In this document: positions 26,479 to 36,384 of the stretch, piece after piece | How the letters are laid out: the number at the start of each line of letters is the position of its first letter | How positions within the stretch are numbered: position 1 is the stretch's first letter | NCBI RefSeq assembly: GCF_002368115.1 | Contig: NZ_AP018316.1 | Location: 4,010,502 to 4,074,501, forward strand | Direction: 5' to 3' | Length of the DNA stretch: 64,000 nucleotides | DNA from: Dolichospermum compactum NIES-806 | GTDB taxonomy: Bacteria; Cyanobacteriota; Cyanobacteriia; Cyanobacteriales; Nostocaceae | Program-made: the position numbers and the translations under genes | The notes under the pieces: model-generated | The model's database searches: none | Told to the model about the DNA's origin: nothing | The model's input: only the letters and a program-made list of their open reading frames with translations

Positions 26479-27609
26479 TTAGGATTTTTTGATCTCCATA
26501 AATAAATCTTCGTACTCTTTCATAACGTCTGGAGGGAAAGGAAGTAGAAATTCACTTTTGGCAAAAGTTTCTGAATCAGTTAATAATAAGTTTTGTAACT
26601 GCTGCTGAATATCCCCACCAGCAATGGTTTTGTCAATGGGAGAATTGCTTTTAGTTAGTAAGGCAATTTGTTTAGATGTATTGGGTTGTAAACAAAAATC
26701 TAGCCATTGGTATGCTAAACTGTCATTATTAACACCTGTGGGACTTACCCATAAATCAGACCAAATTGCTGTTCCTGATTTGGGGACAACTGCGGCAAAT
26801 TTTGGATAACGACTGATGATGGGGATAATATCATCAGACCAACCGACTGCTAACCAAGTGTCTCCAATAATTAATGGTTCTAGATAGTTTTTGGAATCAT
26901 AGAATTTGACTTGTTGATTTAATGCTTTTAATTCTGTTTTTAAGGCAGAGATTTGATTGATATTCTCTGTATTATAAGATTTTCCTAATTTCTTCAAAAC
27001 TAAACCAATGACTTCTCTGGGATGATTTAGTAAAGAAATGCGATTTTGCAATTCACTGCGCCATAAATCACTCCAATCTGTGGGTGTCCAACCCAGTTGT
27101 TGAAACTTTTCTCGATTATAAATAATTACGGTATTTCCCCACCGATAAGGAACTCCCCAAATCTTACCCTCTTGATCATGCTTAATTACCTGTTGCCATT
27201 TTTGATTGAGGTTAGCTAAATTTTTGATGTTTGCTGTGGCTAATGGTTGAATTAATTTTTGATCAATTGCTGCTTGTAACCAATAATCTCCCAAGGTGAT
27301 TAAATTGGCTGTTGGTGATTTTTGATTTTGATTGAAGGGTAAATAACGAGTCCATTCTTGCTGATTATTAATTGGTGGTTGTTGCCAAGTTTGTAATAAT
27401 TTAAATAAATCCTCCAACTGATTAATGGGGGTAAATTTTAACTTTCCCGCTTGAGTTACGGTTTTCCGAAATTGATTAACTACCTGACCGGGGATAGAAT
27501 TTTTTAATAATTGGACATTTAAGAGTGGTTGCTGGTTTGTTCCGCATCCGACGATCGCCTGAGAAAGTGCTAAGATACTTGTACCTAATAAAAAAGATCG
27601 TCTGTCCAT
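26479..27609 (-). CDS. Extracellular solute-binding lipoprotein (polyamine/PotD-like)
   Basis: 376 residues. The N terminus MDRRSFLLGTSILALSQAIVGC has a twin-Arg motif and a lipobox (AIVGC), so it is probably Tat-exported and lipid-anchored. The body resembles PotD/spermidine-putrescine-type periplasmic binding proteins: WGVPYRWGNTVIIYNREKF, then LAVGWSDDI and WLDFCLQPNTSKQIALLTKS. No permease or ATPase gene is adjacent, so the ligand is uncertain. The 3' end abuts the convergent gene at 26476. Confidence 0.8.
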   Translation of the reverse strand: MDRRSFLLGTSILALSQAIVGCGTNQQPLLNVQLLKNSIPGQVVNQFRKTVTQAGKLKFTPINQLEDLFKLLQTWQQPPINNQQEWTRYLPFNQNQKSPTANLITLGDYWLQAAIDQKLIQPLATANIKNLANLNQKWQQVIKHDQEGKIWGVPYRWGNTVIIYNREKFQQLGWTPTDWSDLWRSELQNRISLLNHPREVIGLVLKKLGKSYNTENINQISALKTELKALNQQVKFYDSKNYLEPLIIGDTWLAVGWSDDIIPIISRYPKFAAVVPKSGTAIWSDLWVSPTGVNNDSLAYQWLDFCLQPNTSKQIALLTKSNSPIDKTIAGGDIQQQLQNLLLTDSETFAKSEFLLPFPPDVMKEYEDLFMEIKKS

Positions 27610-27794
27610 AGTTATATATGTATAAGCACAGTTGATAATTATCAGTTTAGCTAATTAATATGCTTGATTTCTATAAAAATTCCAGCATTCCATCAATAAA
27701 AAAGCCATGAAAGGTTAAATGATCCATAAGTATAGCTAGGATTGTCAGTAAAGTGAATAACATGGAGAAAATATTTTTTTGGTGCAGGTATTAA

Positions 27795-28142
27795 ATGGAA
27801 TCATTAGAAAAACAAATTCTCACGTTAAGTCAGAAGGTTAGTGCCATCTATGAAGTGATTGAAAGGCTTGATATGAGGCTATCTCAAGCTTTATCAGATT
27901 CATCTTTAGGGCAATTACCAGCGATAGAACATTATCTGGAAAAAAAGCAGCCAGTAAATGAGTTAAGAGAATTGAAGCATAAGGATATTTTGCTTGATGG
28001 TGTTCCCGAAATGATTTATCAGACTACAGATAAACAAATAACACCCGAAATTCAAATTCAACGCCTAACAACGCAGTTGACCGCCGCATATCATCGAATT
28101 GCTGCCTTAGAAGAGCAGTTGCTCAGACAGAGAGTTTATTGA
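27795..28142 (+). CDS. Small coiled-coil hypothetical protein
   Basis: 115 residues with helical, heptad-like ends (LEKQILTLSQKVSAIYEVIE at the start and IQRLTTQLTAAYHRIAALEE at the end) and a short middle. No named domain. Its last seven bases overlap the convergent cobT-like gene. The arrangement of two coiled coils suggests a dimer or an adaptor; that is inference. Confidence 0.6.
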   Translation: MESLEKQILTLSQKVSAIYEVIERLDMRLSQALSDSSLGQLPAIEHYLEKKQPVNELRELKHKDILLDGVPEMIYQTTDKQITPEIQIQRLTTQLTAAYHRIAALEEQLLRQRVY

Positions 28143-29239
28143 TTAGTACTAAGTTGCTCAAATTGGGCTTCAATGGCTGCTAATAGTTGATTTTGTTGCC
28201 AATTTCCACTTAAAGCAGCAGCAATACAAGCCGCACCCGCACCAACACCTTCTTTAACAAAACCCCGTTCATAAGCTTGAAATTGGGGATATCGGGAATT
28301 AGCAAAACTCAATTTTGTAGCTAACAAGGGGGGGGTGCTATTTTTGGGGAAACTTTGGGCTAAGTCAATGGTTGCGCCTGTGGGATCTTCTGCTACCCAG
28401 CGGGTTGTACCAATGACGATTTCTGCGGGTTTCCAAGAGAGGGAATATTTGTGCGCGATCGCTTGAATTAAAGCATAAACTGCTAACATTTGCGTACCTC
28501 CACCTAATAATACCCCACAACTTCGACTCGCAGCGATCGCCATTCCTGCTACAACCACCTGCATGGGATCACCTACCGCCGCCACCAGTGCTAAAGGATC
28601 AACTGACGGGGGCATTTTTTTCAATACAGTCTGCACCAAATCCCATTTTTGCCCATGATTACACACAGGATGGCTACTATTAACTTTGCCAGCAGCATCA
28701 ATCCCCAAACCAGTTAAAATTGCCAAAGCCGTTGTTGTGCCACCGACCACGCACTCACTCAGAATTAAATACCCATCATAACTTAATTGAGAACTTAATT
28801 GATCACCCCAGCGTAATCCTTCAGCTAGTAAATGTTTAACAGTATCTACATTTATCGCCGCACCCCCACTTAAACACCTCGCTGGCGCACCACCCAAATC
28901 AATTAATGGCACAGGTGGAATATGTAGTAATCCCGCATTAAATAAGTAAACAGGGATATTTAAATTAGCCACCACAGCCCGCGAAATCAGCACAGGAGAA
29001 GCCCCCGAAGTCAAAGGTGGGAGAGGGTACTTAGGTTGATATTCAGCACCGTAATAGAGAAATTCCGCATCAGCACAAGCCGTATATCGGCGATCATCTG
29101 GAGTCAAACCAGCCGCAGAAATCCCCGGAATCAAACCAGTTTCTGTAAATCCTAAAACACAGGCAAATATCGGTAATTTACCCCGATAACGATTAAGCCA
29201 TACTTCGCCCTGAGTAATTTGGGTATAAATATTAATCAT
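28136..29239 (-). CDS. cobT: Nicotinate-nucleotide phosphoribosyltransferase, CobT-like (cobamide lower-loop synthesis)
   Basis: 367 residues from the ATG at 29239 (MINIYTQITQGEVW). An open frame extends 41 codons further upstream, but that part is translated repeat DNA (gagtcacgagtc heptamers), so it is rejected. The sequence fits the cyanobacterial/archaeal CobT branch: CVLGFTETGLIPGISAAGLT, GGGTQMLAVYALI, GTTRWVAEDPTGATIDLAQ and the Gly/Ala-rich VKEGVGAGAACIAAALSG. CobT makes the alpha-ribotide of the lower base for B12-type cofactors; cyanobacteria typically make pseudocobalamin. The DUF2232 gene starts the same strand upstream. Confidence 0.85.
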   Translation of the reverse strand: MINIYTQITQGEVWLNRYRGKLPIFACVLGFTETGLIPGISAAGLTPDDRRYTACADAEFLYYGAEYQPKYPLPPLTSGASPVLISRAVVANLNIPVYLFNAGLLHIPPVPLIDLGGAPARCLSGGAAINVDTVKHLLAEGLRWGDQLSSQLSYDGYLILSECVVGGTTTALAILTGLGIDAAGKVNSSHPVCNHGQKWDLVQTVLKKMPPSVDPLALVAAVGDPMQVVVAGMAIAASRSCGVLLGGGTQMLAVYALIQAIAHKYSLSWKPAEIVIGTTRWVAEDPTGATIDLAQSFPKNSTPPLLATKLSFANSRYPQFQAYERGFVKEGVGAGAACIAAALSGNWQQNQLLAAIEAQFEQLSTNQ

Positions 29240-29249
29240 ATAGCAGGGA

Positions 29250-29350
29250 ACAGGGAACAGGTAATTGGTAATTGGTAATTGGTGAAAACTATTCTTCTTT
29301 CTTCTGAACTCGTGACTCCTGACTCGTGACTCCTGACTCCTGACTCCGAA
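29250..29350. repeat. STRR arrays upstream of cobT
   Basis: ggtaatt units at about 29260-29283 and gactcct/gactcgt units at about 29311-29350. They lie in the spacer between the DUF2232 stop and the cobT start. Confidence 0.8.
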
Positions 29351-29354
29351 CTCC

Positions 29355-30065
29355 TTACTCATAATCCATTAATACTTGCACCCAATGAGGTGGACGGGGA
29401 ATGGGATTGCCTAAACGGTCTAGAAGTAACCAAGCCGTAAGATGAACTATAAACAAGTAAATAAAATTATTGAGAAGAATTAGAGCGATCGCTCCCAATT
29501 GAATTAATAGTAAATTGGGAGTCATTAACAATTCCAATTTTAAAAAAATCCATTCAATAATTTCCGTCACCTGAGTAATCACATAAATCCACAAATCTTC
29601 CCCCGATAGCACCGACAAAAACCACAGGCGAAAAAACACCCCCAGCGTTCCCAACAGCGTCCCTAAAACAATAGAAACAATCCAGGGTACACGGCGATAC
29701 CAAGTCGCCCCTAACAGCACACCCATCAAGGCAAAAGGCATGACAAATAATAAACTCCGAACCGGACCCATCAACACAGACAACAACAACCCAGAAGTTA
29801 CCGCTGCCATCCAAGCTGCCCGTTTACCCCAACGTAAATAAACCAAAGCAATAGGAATAGGAAAAAACACCCGCAATACTGGACCCAAAGGAAAATAAAA
29901 ATTAATAAACCAAATTAAACTCGCCGTACTGGCTAAAAAAGCCGTTTCCACCATCCTTAAGGTACTTTCAACCTTCAAAGGTTGGTACTGTAATCGCGGT
30001 TGGGAAAGAGATTCAGGAGATGAATCTTGCTCTGGTTCTTCTGGTAGGGAATCAACGATACTCAT
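29355..30065 (-). CDS. DUF2232-family integral membrane protein
   Basis: 236 residues from the ATG at 30065; the three codons upstream begin with TTG. The N terminus is acidic (DSLPEEPEQDSSPESLSQ), followed by five or six hydrophobic segments. VETAFLASTASLIWFINFYF, PIPIALVYLRWGKRAAWMAA and GPVRSLLFVMPFALMGVLLG match the DUF2232 (YybS-like) family, related to small-molecule transport S-components; substrate unknown. It sits between a Crp-type regulator and cobT on one strand, so a cobalamin-related substrate is possible but unproven. Confidence 0.8.
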   Translation of the reverse strand: MSIVDSLPEEPEQDSSPESLSQPRLQYQPLKVESTLRMVETAFLASTASLIWFINFYFPLGPVLRVFFPIPIALVYLRWGKRAAWMAAVTSGLLLSVLMGPVRSLLFVMPFALMGVLLGATWYRRVPWIVSIVLGTLLGTLGVFFRLWFLSVLSGEDLWIYVITQVTEIIEWIFLKLELLMTPNLLLIQLGAIALILLNNFIYLFIVHLTAWLLLDRLGNPIPRPPHWVQVLMDYE

Positions 30066-30079
30066 GCCAAACAACTAAA

Positions 30080-30778
30080 TTAAACTATAGTTTTTTCCAA
30101 AGCTGACCAATCTGGAATATGAATTCTATCTTGATCCCTCACAATCAAACCCTTTTTTTCTAGCTTTGTCAGCACTCTTGTCACAGTTTCCCGTGCCAAT
30201 CCACTTAAACTACTTAATTCCCGGTGCGGTAAATTAGGAATTTCCGTGCCAGCATTCTCTTGTTTTCCTTGTCCCTCTGCCAAAAATAGCAACGTATCAG
30301 CCACCCGTGACTGACTATCCGATTCCCGAAGACGTAATCTTCTGTTAACCTGTCGCAACCTTCTAGCCATTAATTGAGCCAATCTCATGCCGGCTAAAGG
30401 TTCTGTTTGCAGCAAATTCACAAAATCTTGAGCAGGTATACTCGCAATCGTCGTCGCTGCCAGAGTAATAACATCATTAGAACGGGGGACTTCATCTAGC
30501 GCTGCCATTTCCCCAAATAATTCCCCTCTACCAATAATATTTAGCGTTACCTCTTTCCCATCCAAATTATACGTACGTATTTTTACCCATCCATTTATAA
30601 TAAAGTATACAGAACCGCCCCAGTCATTCTCTAGTAAAATTACTTGGTTAGCTGGATGGGTACGAGTAACAAGATGAGCTAGAGCCTTTTCTACGCCCAG
30701 TTCCGGCAAGCCTTGAAAAAATGGTGCTGTAATTATCCATGTATAAGATGTGTTATTTGTATTATATCGTTCTTCCAT
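30080..30778 (-). CDS. Crp/Fnr-family transcription regulator
   Basis: 232 residues: N-terminal cyclic-nucleotide-binding-type beta barrel (VYFIINGWVKIRTYNLDGKE, then GRGELFGEMAALDEVPRSND) and a C-terminal winged helix (LPHRELSSLSGLARETVTRV). The phosphate-binding cassette keeps Gly-Glu and Arg-Ser, as in cAMP-binding Crp, so a cAMP response is plausible. It is not NtcA: the sequence lacks NtcA's known N terminus and helix. It is 15 bases upstream of the DUF2232 gene, same strand, and may regulate that unit. Confidence 0.88.
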   Translation of the reverse strand: MEERYNTNNTSYTWIITAPFFQGLPELGVEKALAHLVTRTHPANQVILLENDWGGSVYFIINGWVKIRTYNLDGKEVTLNIIGRGELFGEMAALDEVPRSNDVITLAATTIASIPAQDFVNLLQTEPLAGMRLAQLMARRLRQVNRRLRLRESDSQSRVADTLLFLAEGQGKQENAGTEIPNLPHRELSSLSGLARETVTRVLTKLEKKGLIVRDQDRIHIPDWSALEKTIV

Positions 30779-31613
30779 CAGGGCATCTTGATTATTAAAG
30801 TTGCTATCATCACAACACTAAGGTCGTTATTCTAAACCTAGATCATCAAAGTAAAATTACCTCTAACAGAGATTGTCTCAGATCAGACCAACTATAGTTA
30901 TATAAAAAAGTAAAAATAGACTCCCAATATGCTAATATAACATTTTTTTTTGGGATTGTTGTCACTGCTGTGGTAAATACTGATTGACAATATTGACTAA
31001 TATAGAAGTATTATCTGATTTTCGTGTATCCTAAACGAGAGTGCATGACCAACATCACGCAATCTTGTTAATTACATTCTACACTGAAAACCTAACTAAA
31101 CCTTAATCGTATCAATACCTATGCCATTTTTTGTGGGTTTGGTTAAGCAAAAGTGCGAAAGATACGTATTCGTTAGGTTAAGCTTAATGAATCTGTCACA
31201 CTAATGTGAACAACATTAATTACAAATCAAGGCTTTTTTAAATTCAGTAAAGTATTGCCTTTACACTTTGTCACTGTCTTTATACATAAATATGCCTATA
31301 CCATGCAAGCTACCAATAATTAAAATTGAACCGGATGTATATAAAACATATTACAGCTATATGAGGTACAAAACTTGATTAACAAGCTATACCAAACAAG
31401 GCTGTTACGAATGACTCCTGACTCCTGCTTGAAGTACCTGAACAAAATTAATTCAACATTGTTGAAACAAAAATTTCCCTATTCCCTGTTCCCTATAATT
31501 TATTTTGCACGACTACTTAACATAATTAGCAGTGACAAATTCTCATCCTGGAAACTTCTGTAATTGTCAGTCCCTTACAAATCAACGTACATTTTTAACT
31601 AAGGTAACTTAAC
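30779..31613. other. 835-bp AT-rich intergenic region between divergent genes
   Basis: No convincing gene. A palindrome tcaca-ctaa-tgtga lies at 31196-31209. Heptamer-type gactcctgactcctg and attccctgttccct repeats occur at 31410-31425 and about 31480-31495. A small open frame at 31375-31563 is made partly of these repeats and is rejected. Promoters of the Crp-like gene and the 1313-residue gene must lie here. Confidence 0.5.
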
Positions 31614-34600
31614 GTGACTTACCATACTGATGAAATTCACCAACTAATTGCAGATATTGATCACTTACTGTCTCATAGTGCTAAAGGTCTTTCTAAGTTC
31701 CTTTCTAACCAAGGACAACAGGAAAAAGAGGTTTTACAACGAGTACGGAGCTTTTTAGTGCAATTGGAGGAAGATGAAATATCAAAGAATCATGTCCTAC
31801 CGGAAACCACTAAACCATCGTCCACATCGGCATTTTCATCTCTGTTGACACAATTTAATCAACAGAATCTTCCATCTATTTTAGAGTCTTCTGGGCATCC
31901 ACCAGAGACAATTAGTAGTGAAACAGCACAACCCAAACAAGAAATAACGGTTTTACTTCAGCCTTTGCGAGAGGAATTATCCAGGTTATTGGCAGAAAGA
32001 GCAGACTTGATTCAGGAAATTAGACAACTAGAGCAAAAGCGACTCCAAAATTCTTCATTAAGCCAACAGTTAGCTAACCAAGAAGAGATGATTTCTGATT
32101 TTTTAGAAGTCCTCATGGGTCGTTTAGTACCACATTTAACATCAAATTCTGGGTTGCTACTTAATGCTAATGTGCAAAATATAGACGCAATTACGTCTGG
32201 TATTCAACCTATTTTAGAATCAGCAGAACGGGTAGAACAGTTAGCAAATTTAGCTCGAAATTTAGATCAACTATTGATATCTCTGGATGGAACTGTTAAT
32301 ACTGTTTTTGAAGCCCTAGAAAGTAATATTAACGCCTATTATCATTCTTTATCCCAGGCATTAGCTAAAATGCACGATCAGGGCATACAGGGTGAACAAT
32401 TAATGGCAAATTTCCTCAATAATTTGACTCAATATTTACAACAGCAAGTTTTGATTAATGAGTCTCCTATTTCTCCTGGAAATCCTCAAATAGTATCGGC
32501 ATCACCATCATTAGCGGAATCTTTTGCTGTTGCTACAGAATCTTCAGAAGATATACCTCTAGAAAATTCTGTAGCAACAGCACCATTATTAGCTGAATCT
32601 CCGGTTGTTGAAGAATCAAAAACTTCAGAAATTTCAGAAGATATATCTCTAGAAAGTCCTGGGGCGGAAATATTGCCAATTAATCTAGCTACAGAGTTGT
32701 TGGAAAATCAATCACAATCGGCTAAAGATTTACAATTGACAAATACTGACGAAGTAGATGAACTTTATGCAAGTTTCTTTAATACTGAAAGTTCCTCATC
32801 GTTAAATTTCTCACTTTCTCCTGATCTAACATTTAGGAAATATGAAAGTTTAGCCATTGCTCCTGAAGAGGTTAGTAATGATTTATTAGCACTAGAAACT
32901 AACGATTTCACTGTTTATACTATAGATGAAAGTGCTGCGTTAAGAGAACCAAAAAATGATGAAAAACAAGAAGAGCCGCAAACAATAATTACTGCTAATC
33001 CTACAGAAGTTAAAGTCCCACTTTTACCAGAAGAAAACGAGGATTTACTGCTATTATCAAAAGACGATGAGGAGAAATATGAGCCACAAATAGTAATTTA
33101 TCCTGCGCCTACGGAAGTTCAAGTCCCATTTTTACCAGAAGAAAAAGAAGTTGTAGAGCAACCTCAAAAAGAACTTAAACAAGACCTGCAAAAAGAACTA
33201 GATTCTATTGATACAATCACAGTTTTAACTGATTTGTTGGTGGACACTGGTGATGAAACAGTAACGTCAGAAGTTGTCAATCAATTAGATAATGTAGATG
33301 GAGAAACAGAAAATCAGAAATTAGCATTGAATAACTTTGTTGCTGCTGATGAGGAAAATTTGCTGTCTGTATTAGATAATGATGTTTCGGAAATACCAGA
33401 AATTGTTTTAGATGCCAAGCAGTTGCAACAGTTAGATCAAGATTCGTCTAATTTTGATCAACCATTAAATTATGGTGGAGAATCTATAACTAAGTTAGAT
33501 TCTAGCAGTCAAGTTGATAGTTTAAATATAGTTGCTGATCAGGACGTAGATTTAAGTTTAACAACTCAGACAGATGTAGAGGCTGAACTAGAAGATGTTA
33601 CCCAATCTCCACTCACTGAGGAGCAATCTCCAATTACCGATAATCAAATATCAATTCACAATGAAGACGAGAATAATCTTATTTCTAGTGATACTTTGGA
33701 CGCCAGTTGGTATTTAGGAATTGATATTGGAACGACGGGAATTTCTGCGGCTTTATTAAATCGCTCTCAATTGATAGTTTATCCAATTTATTGGTCAGCG
33801 GAAAGTCAAGTTGATGGTTCTAATTTTCAGCAATCATTCCGTTTACCAGCAGAAGTTTATTTACCTACTAATTCAGGTTCTCATCAGGGGAAAAGTGGAG
33901 AATCGGATTTTTTCCCTCATCTTTATTCAGCACAGTTAAAGCCCTATTTGCAAATAGCATTTCCTTATCAGCAAGAACGACAAAAATGGGAACCGATGTT
34001 GCAATTGAACGAGTTTTCCGCAGGTCCGTTAATTTGGGTAGTGCGATCGCTCTCTAAGTTATTATCAACTCTCAGGTCTAGTCAACCCAGTACCACACCG
34101 GCTTTAATTGCTAATGCTGTGGGTATGAGTACAGCAAATTTTTCGGGATTAATTAAGAATATCGCGGGTGTAATCTGTACTTGTCCTTCCAGTTGGAATG
34201 AACAATATCGCTTTAATGTGCGGGAAGCGATTGTCACCAGTGAACTGGTTACTCATCCCCAACAAATCTTGTTTGTCGAAGAAGCGATCGCCAGTTTGCT
34301 GCCAGAATTAGACAGTGCCAATGGTCAATCTATCCAAATTAACGAAAATCAAGGTTTACGCCCTTTAAAAACCAGCGATTATCCCCTACTAGGTAACACT
34401 TTAGCCATTAACATTGGCGCAACTCAAGTAGAAATGACCTTGGTAGATATACCAGCAAATCTGGAAAATTTGACACACAAAGACTTCATGCTCCACAATT
34501 TCGCCTACTCTGGCAAAGGCATTGAACAGGATATAATTTGTCAATTACTACTACCACCAAAATCCCGCCAACCCCGTCAATCCGGACAATCTCACCCTGA

Positions 34601-35555
34601 ACCAGCTAAGACAAATCCTTGGCATTGGCAACCCTCAATTCCTGGTTTAGACCAAATGCAATTTTCTAACTTGGGTTTAGAAGCCTTATCATTACCCAAA
34701 GTTGGTGAACCAGACACAGAAGCGCGAATTCGTCTCCAACAACGCCTAGAAAGCTCTCTCCTGGGACAAGCTTTATTAGACGCAGCCTTAGCCTTGAAAC
34801 TGATTTTACAGCACCAAGAAACCTTTACCCTAGAATTTGCCGACCAACGTTGGGTATTGCAGCGTCGAGACCTAGAAAGTCAGGTCTTTGTTCCCTTTGT
34901 CCGTCGTCTCAATCGAGAACTTAACAAATTATTAGTAGCTCGTGGTATTCCCACCGAAGCTATTAATCAAGCTGTCCTTAGTGGTGGTGTAGCTTCTGTT
35001 GGTACAATTAACCGTTGGTTACGGCAAAAACTGCCTAATGCCAAAATTATTCAAGACCTATACCTGGGTGAAAACGGCGCTCCAAATTGTAGTCGCGTCG
35101 CATTAGGTTTAACTATGTTACCTTTGCATCCCCAAGTTTTAGACATACCCAAACAACAATACACGGATTATTTCCTGTTTTCTGAACTGTTAAAACTACT
35201 ACCCAACCGTTCTTTATCCTTTGGTGAAGTCCTACAGTTATTTGAAAGTCGTGGTATCAATACCCGCATCTGTCAACAGCGACTATTAGCTTTCTTAGAA
35301 GGTGAACTACCACTGGGCTTAATTCCTGGGACTTCAGATCACCTTTGGCTGACTCATCACTCCCAGGAAAATCCTGATTATAAAGCGATTGATGCTCTGA
35401 AAACAGGCATAAACTCTCCACCACTATTTGAAAAACAAGGCAATCTTTCCTATCGTCCCAATCTGCAACAAGTCCAGTTATTACTACGTCATTTATCTGC
35501 CATTAAATCCAGTACCGTACAATCCCTAGAAGAACCATATAGTTACCTACTTTAA
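31614..35555 (+). CDS. Large coiled-coil protein with C-terminal Hsp70/actin-like ATPase domain
   Basis: 1313 residues from a GTG with aaggt upstream. The first about 290 residues are helical (LREELSRLLAERADLIQEIR). A long acidic, Ser/Glu-rich middle (about 290-690) includes a duplicated segment (PTEVKVPLLPEENE and PTEVQVPFLPEEKE). From about residue 700 the sequence is an ASKHA-fold ATPase: phosphate-1 WYLGIDIGTTGISAALLN, phosphate-2 LAINIGATQVEMTLVD, adenosine motif AVLSGGVASVGTINRWL. The chaperone substrate domain of DnaK is absent. No signal or membrane segment is seen. The architecture (coil, disordered acidic linker, actin-like ATPase) suggests a cytoskeletal or scaffold role, which is inference. 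Confidence 0.75.
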   Translation: MTYHTDEIHQLIADIDHLLSHSAKGLSKFLSNQGQQEKEVLQRVRSFLVQLEEDEISKNHVLPETTKPSSTSAFSSLLTQFNQQNLPSILESSGHPPETISSETAQPKQEITVLLQPLREELSRLLAERADLIQEIRQLEQKRLQNSSLSQQLANQEEMISDFLEVLMGRLVPHLTSNSGLLLNANVQNIDAITSGIQPILESAERVEQLANLARNLDQLLISLDGTVNTVFEALESNINAYYHSLSQALAKMHDQGIQGEQLMANFLNNLTQYLQQQVLINESPISPGNPQIVSASPSLAESFAVATESSEDIPLENSVATAPLLAESPVVEESKTSEISEDISLESPGAEILPINLATELLENQSQSAKDLQLTNTDEVDELYASFFNTESSSSLNFSLSPDLTFRKYESLAIAPEEVSNDLLALETNDFTVYTIDESAALREPKNDEKQEEPQTIITANPTEVKVPLLPEENEDLLLLSKDDEEKYEPQIVIYPAPTEVQVPFLPEEKEVVEQPQKELKQDLQKELDSIDTITVLTDLLVDTGDETVTSEVVNQLDNVDGETENQKLALNNFVAADEENLLSVLDNDVSEIPEIVLDAKQLQQLDQDSSNFDQPLNYGGESITKLDSSSQVDSLNIVADQDVDLSLTTQTDVEAELEDVTQSPLTEEQSPITDNQISIHNEDENNLISSDTLDASWYLGIDIGTTGISAALLNRSQLIVYPIYWSAESQVDGSNFQQSFRLPAEVYLPTNSGSHQGKSGESDFFPHLYSAQLKPYLQIAFPYQQERQKWEPMLQLNEFSAGPLIWVVRSLSKLLSTLRSSQPSTTPALIANAVGMSTANFSGLIKNIAGVICTCPSSWNEQYRFNVREAIVTSELVTHPQQILFVEEAIASLLPELDSANGQSIQINENQGLRPLKTSDYPLLGNTLAINIGATQVEMTLVDIPANLENLTHKDFMLHNFAYSGKGIEQDIICQLLLPPKSRQPRQSGQSHPEPAKTNPWHWQPSIPGLDQMQFSNLGLEALSLPKVGEPDTEARIRLQQRLESSLLGQALLDAALALKLILQHQETFTLEFADQRWVLQRRDLESQVFVPFVRRLNRELNKLLVARGIPTEAINQAVLSGGVASVGTINRWLRQKLPNAKIIQDLYLGENGAPNCSRVALGLTMLPLHPQVLDIPKQQYTDYFLFSELLKLLPNRSLSFGEVLQLFESRGINTRICQQRLLAFLEGELPLGLIPGTSDHLWLTHHSQENPDYKAIDALKTGINSPPLFEKQGNLSYRPNLQQVQLLLRHLSAIKSSTVQSLEEPYSYLL

Positions 35556-35606
35556 TCACCGAATTTAATTAGAGAACTTCACAAAAAAGATAATCCAATC
35601 TTGTGG

Positions 35607-35625
35607 GATGGGCATCTTGCCCGTC
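35607..35625. repeat. Second copy of the gggcatcttgccc hairpin repeat
   Basis: gatgggca-tct-tgcccgtc forms an 8-bp stem with one G-T pair, same core as at 12167-12183. It is followed at about 35647 by atggctaacgccac, the start of the repeat also seen at 7813. Confidence 0.7.
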
Positions 35626-35772
35626 CTGGCAACGCATTTGTTGAGTTATGGCTAACGCCACACTAACGCGAATAACCCTGGCAAAGCAACAGGCTATTTT
35701 GATCAAATTTGGAAAATATCCATGATAAAATTAAAGAACTGTTTAATAATTAGTGAAACAAAGGAGAATACC

Positions 35773-36162
35773 ATGAACACCTCCATAGAACTTCCTAGCG
35801 GTAAAATCCTCAACATCACCCGATTTATTGCCCTAATTCCCAATAACAATAATATTGATAGTGATTATCAACTAATTTTAGAAGGATATCCTCATCCCAT
35901 CAATTTAGAATCATCAGATGCTCAAAATCTGAAAATAATTTTGCAATCAAAACTAGATCAAAATATCCCAGTTAGCCCCCATAAATCAACATGGAATCAA
36001 CAAGAACAACTCCAAAAAAATCAAAAAGCAATGGCAGTTTTAGCACAACAAATCCAGGAATATCAAAATATTTCTGATGAAGAATCTAGGGAAAGACAAG
36101 AAATCTTTGAAAACCTCAAAAAAAGAATGGATGCTGAAAGACCACAAGGACAAAAACATTAG
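35773..36162 (+). CDS. Small hypothetical protein
   Basis: 129 residues from the ATG at 35773, which has aaaggag eight bases upstream; the longer frame from 35722 lacks such a site. N-terminal half (IELPSGKILNITRFIALIPN) looks beta-rich, the C-terminal half is helical and charged (QEQLQKNQKAMAVLAQQIQE). No named family. It follows the large ATPase gene by about 215 bases. Confidence 0.6.
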   Translation: MNTSIELPSGKILNITRFIALIPNNNNIDSDYQLILEGYPHPINLESSDAQNLKIILQSKLDQNIPVSPHKSTWNQQEQLQKNQKAMAVLAQQIQEYQNISDEESRERQEIFENLKKRMDAERPQGQKH

Positions 36163-36324
36163 TATATGTTCTCCTCAGCATTGGTAGATGTAACAACCAA
36201 ATTTATCTACTATCCAGTAATATACAATACATTACTCAAACAAACATCCTGTAAATCCTGATTCTGACAATTATTAAAAAAAATAAACGCACCTTGCCAA
36301 AAAAGCCAAAGTGCGATATGTATT

Positions 36325-36378
36325 TAGTCCGCGAAGGCGGACTTTGTTTGTGTAGCCGCGATTTCTAATCGCCAGGTC
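36325..36378. repeat. Cyanobacterial interspersed hairpin repeat downstream of apcF
   Basis: A known-looking composite: agtccgcgaaggcggact (stem-loop) then tttgtttgtgtagcc and gcgatttctaatcgc (second stem-loop). It begins about 10 bases past the apcF stop on the plus-strand map and could serve as a transcript end for apcF. Confidence 0.75.
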
Positions 36379-36384
36379 TATGAA

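Noticed and set aside
29240..29362. 41-codon N-terminal extension of the CobT-like gene
   Set aside because: Encoded by gagtcacgagtc-type heptamer repeats; the ATG at 29239 fits the family start.
31375..31563. 62-codon frame in the long intergenic region
   Set aside because: Partly made of gactcctg repeats, no ribosome site, no recognisable protein.
30779..31613. Cobalamin riboswitch for the CobT/DUF2232 unit
   Set aside because: No B12-box or surrounding structure could be recognised upstream of these genes.
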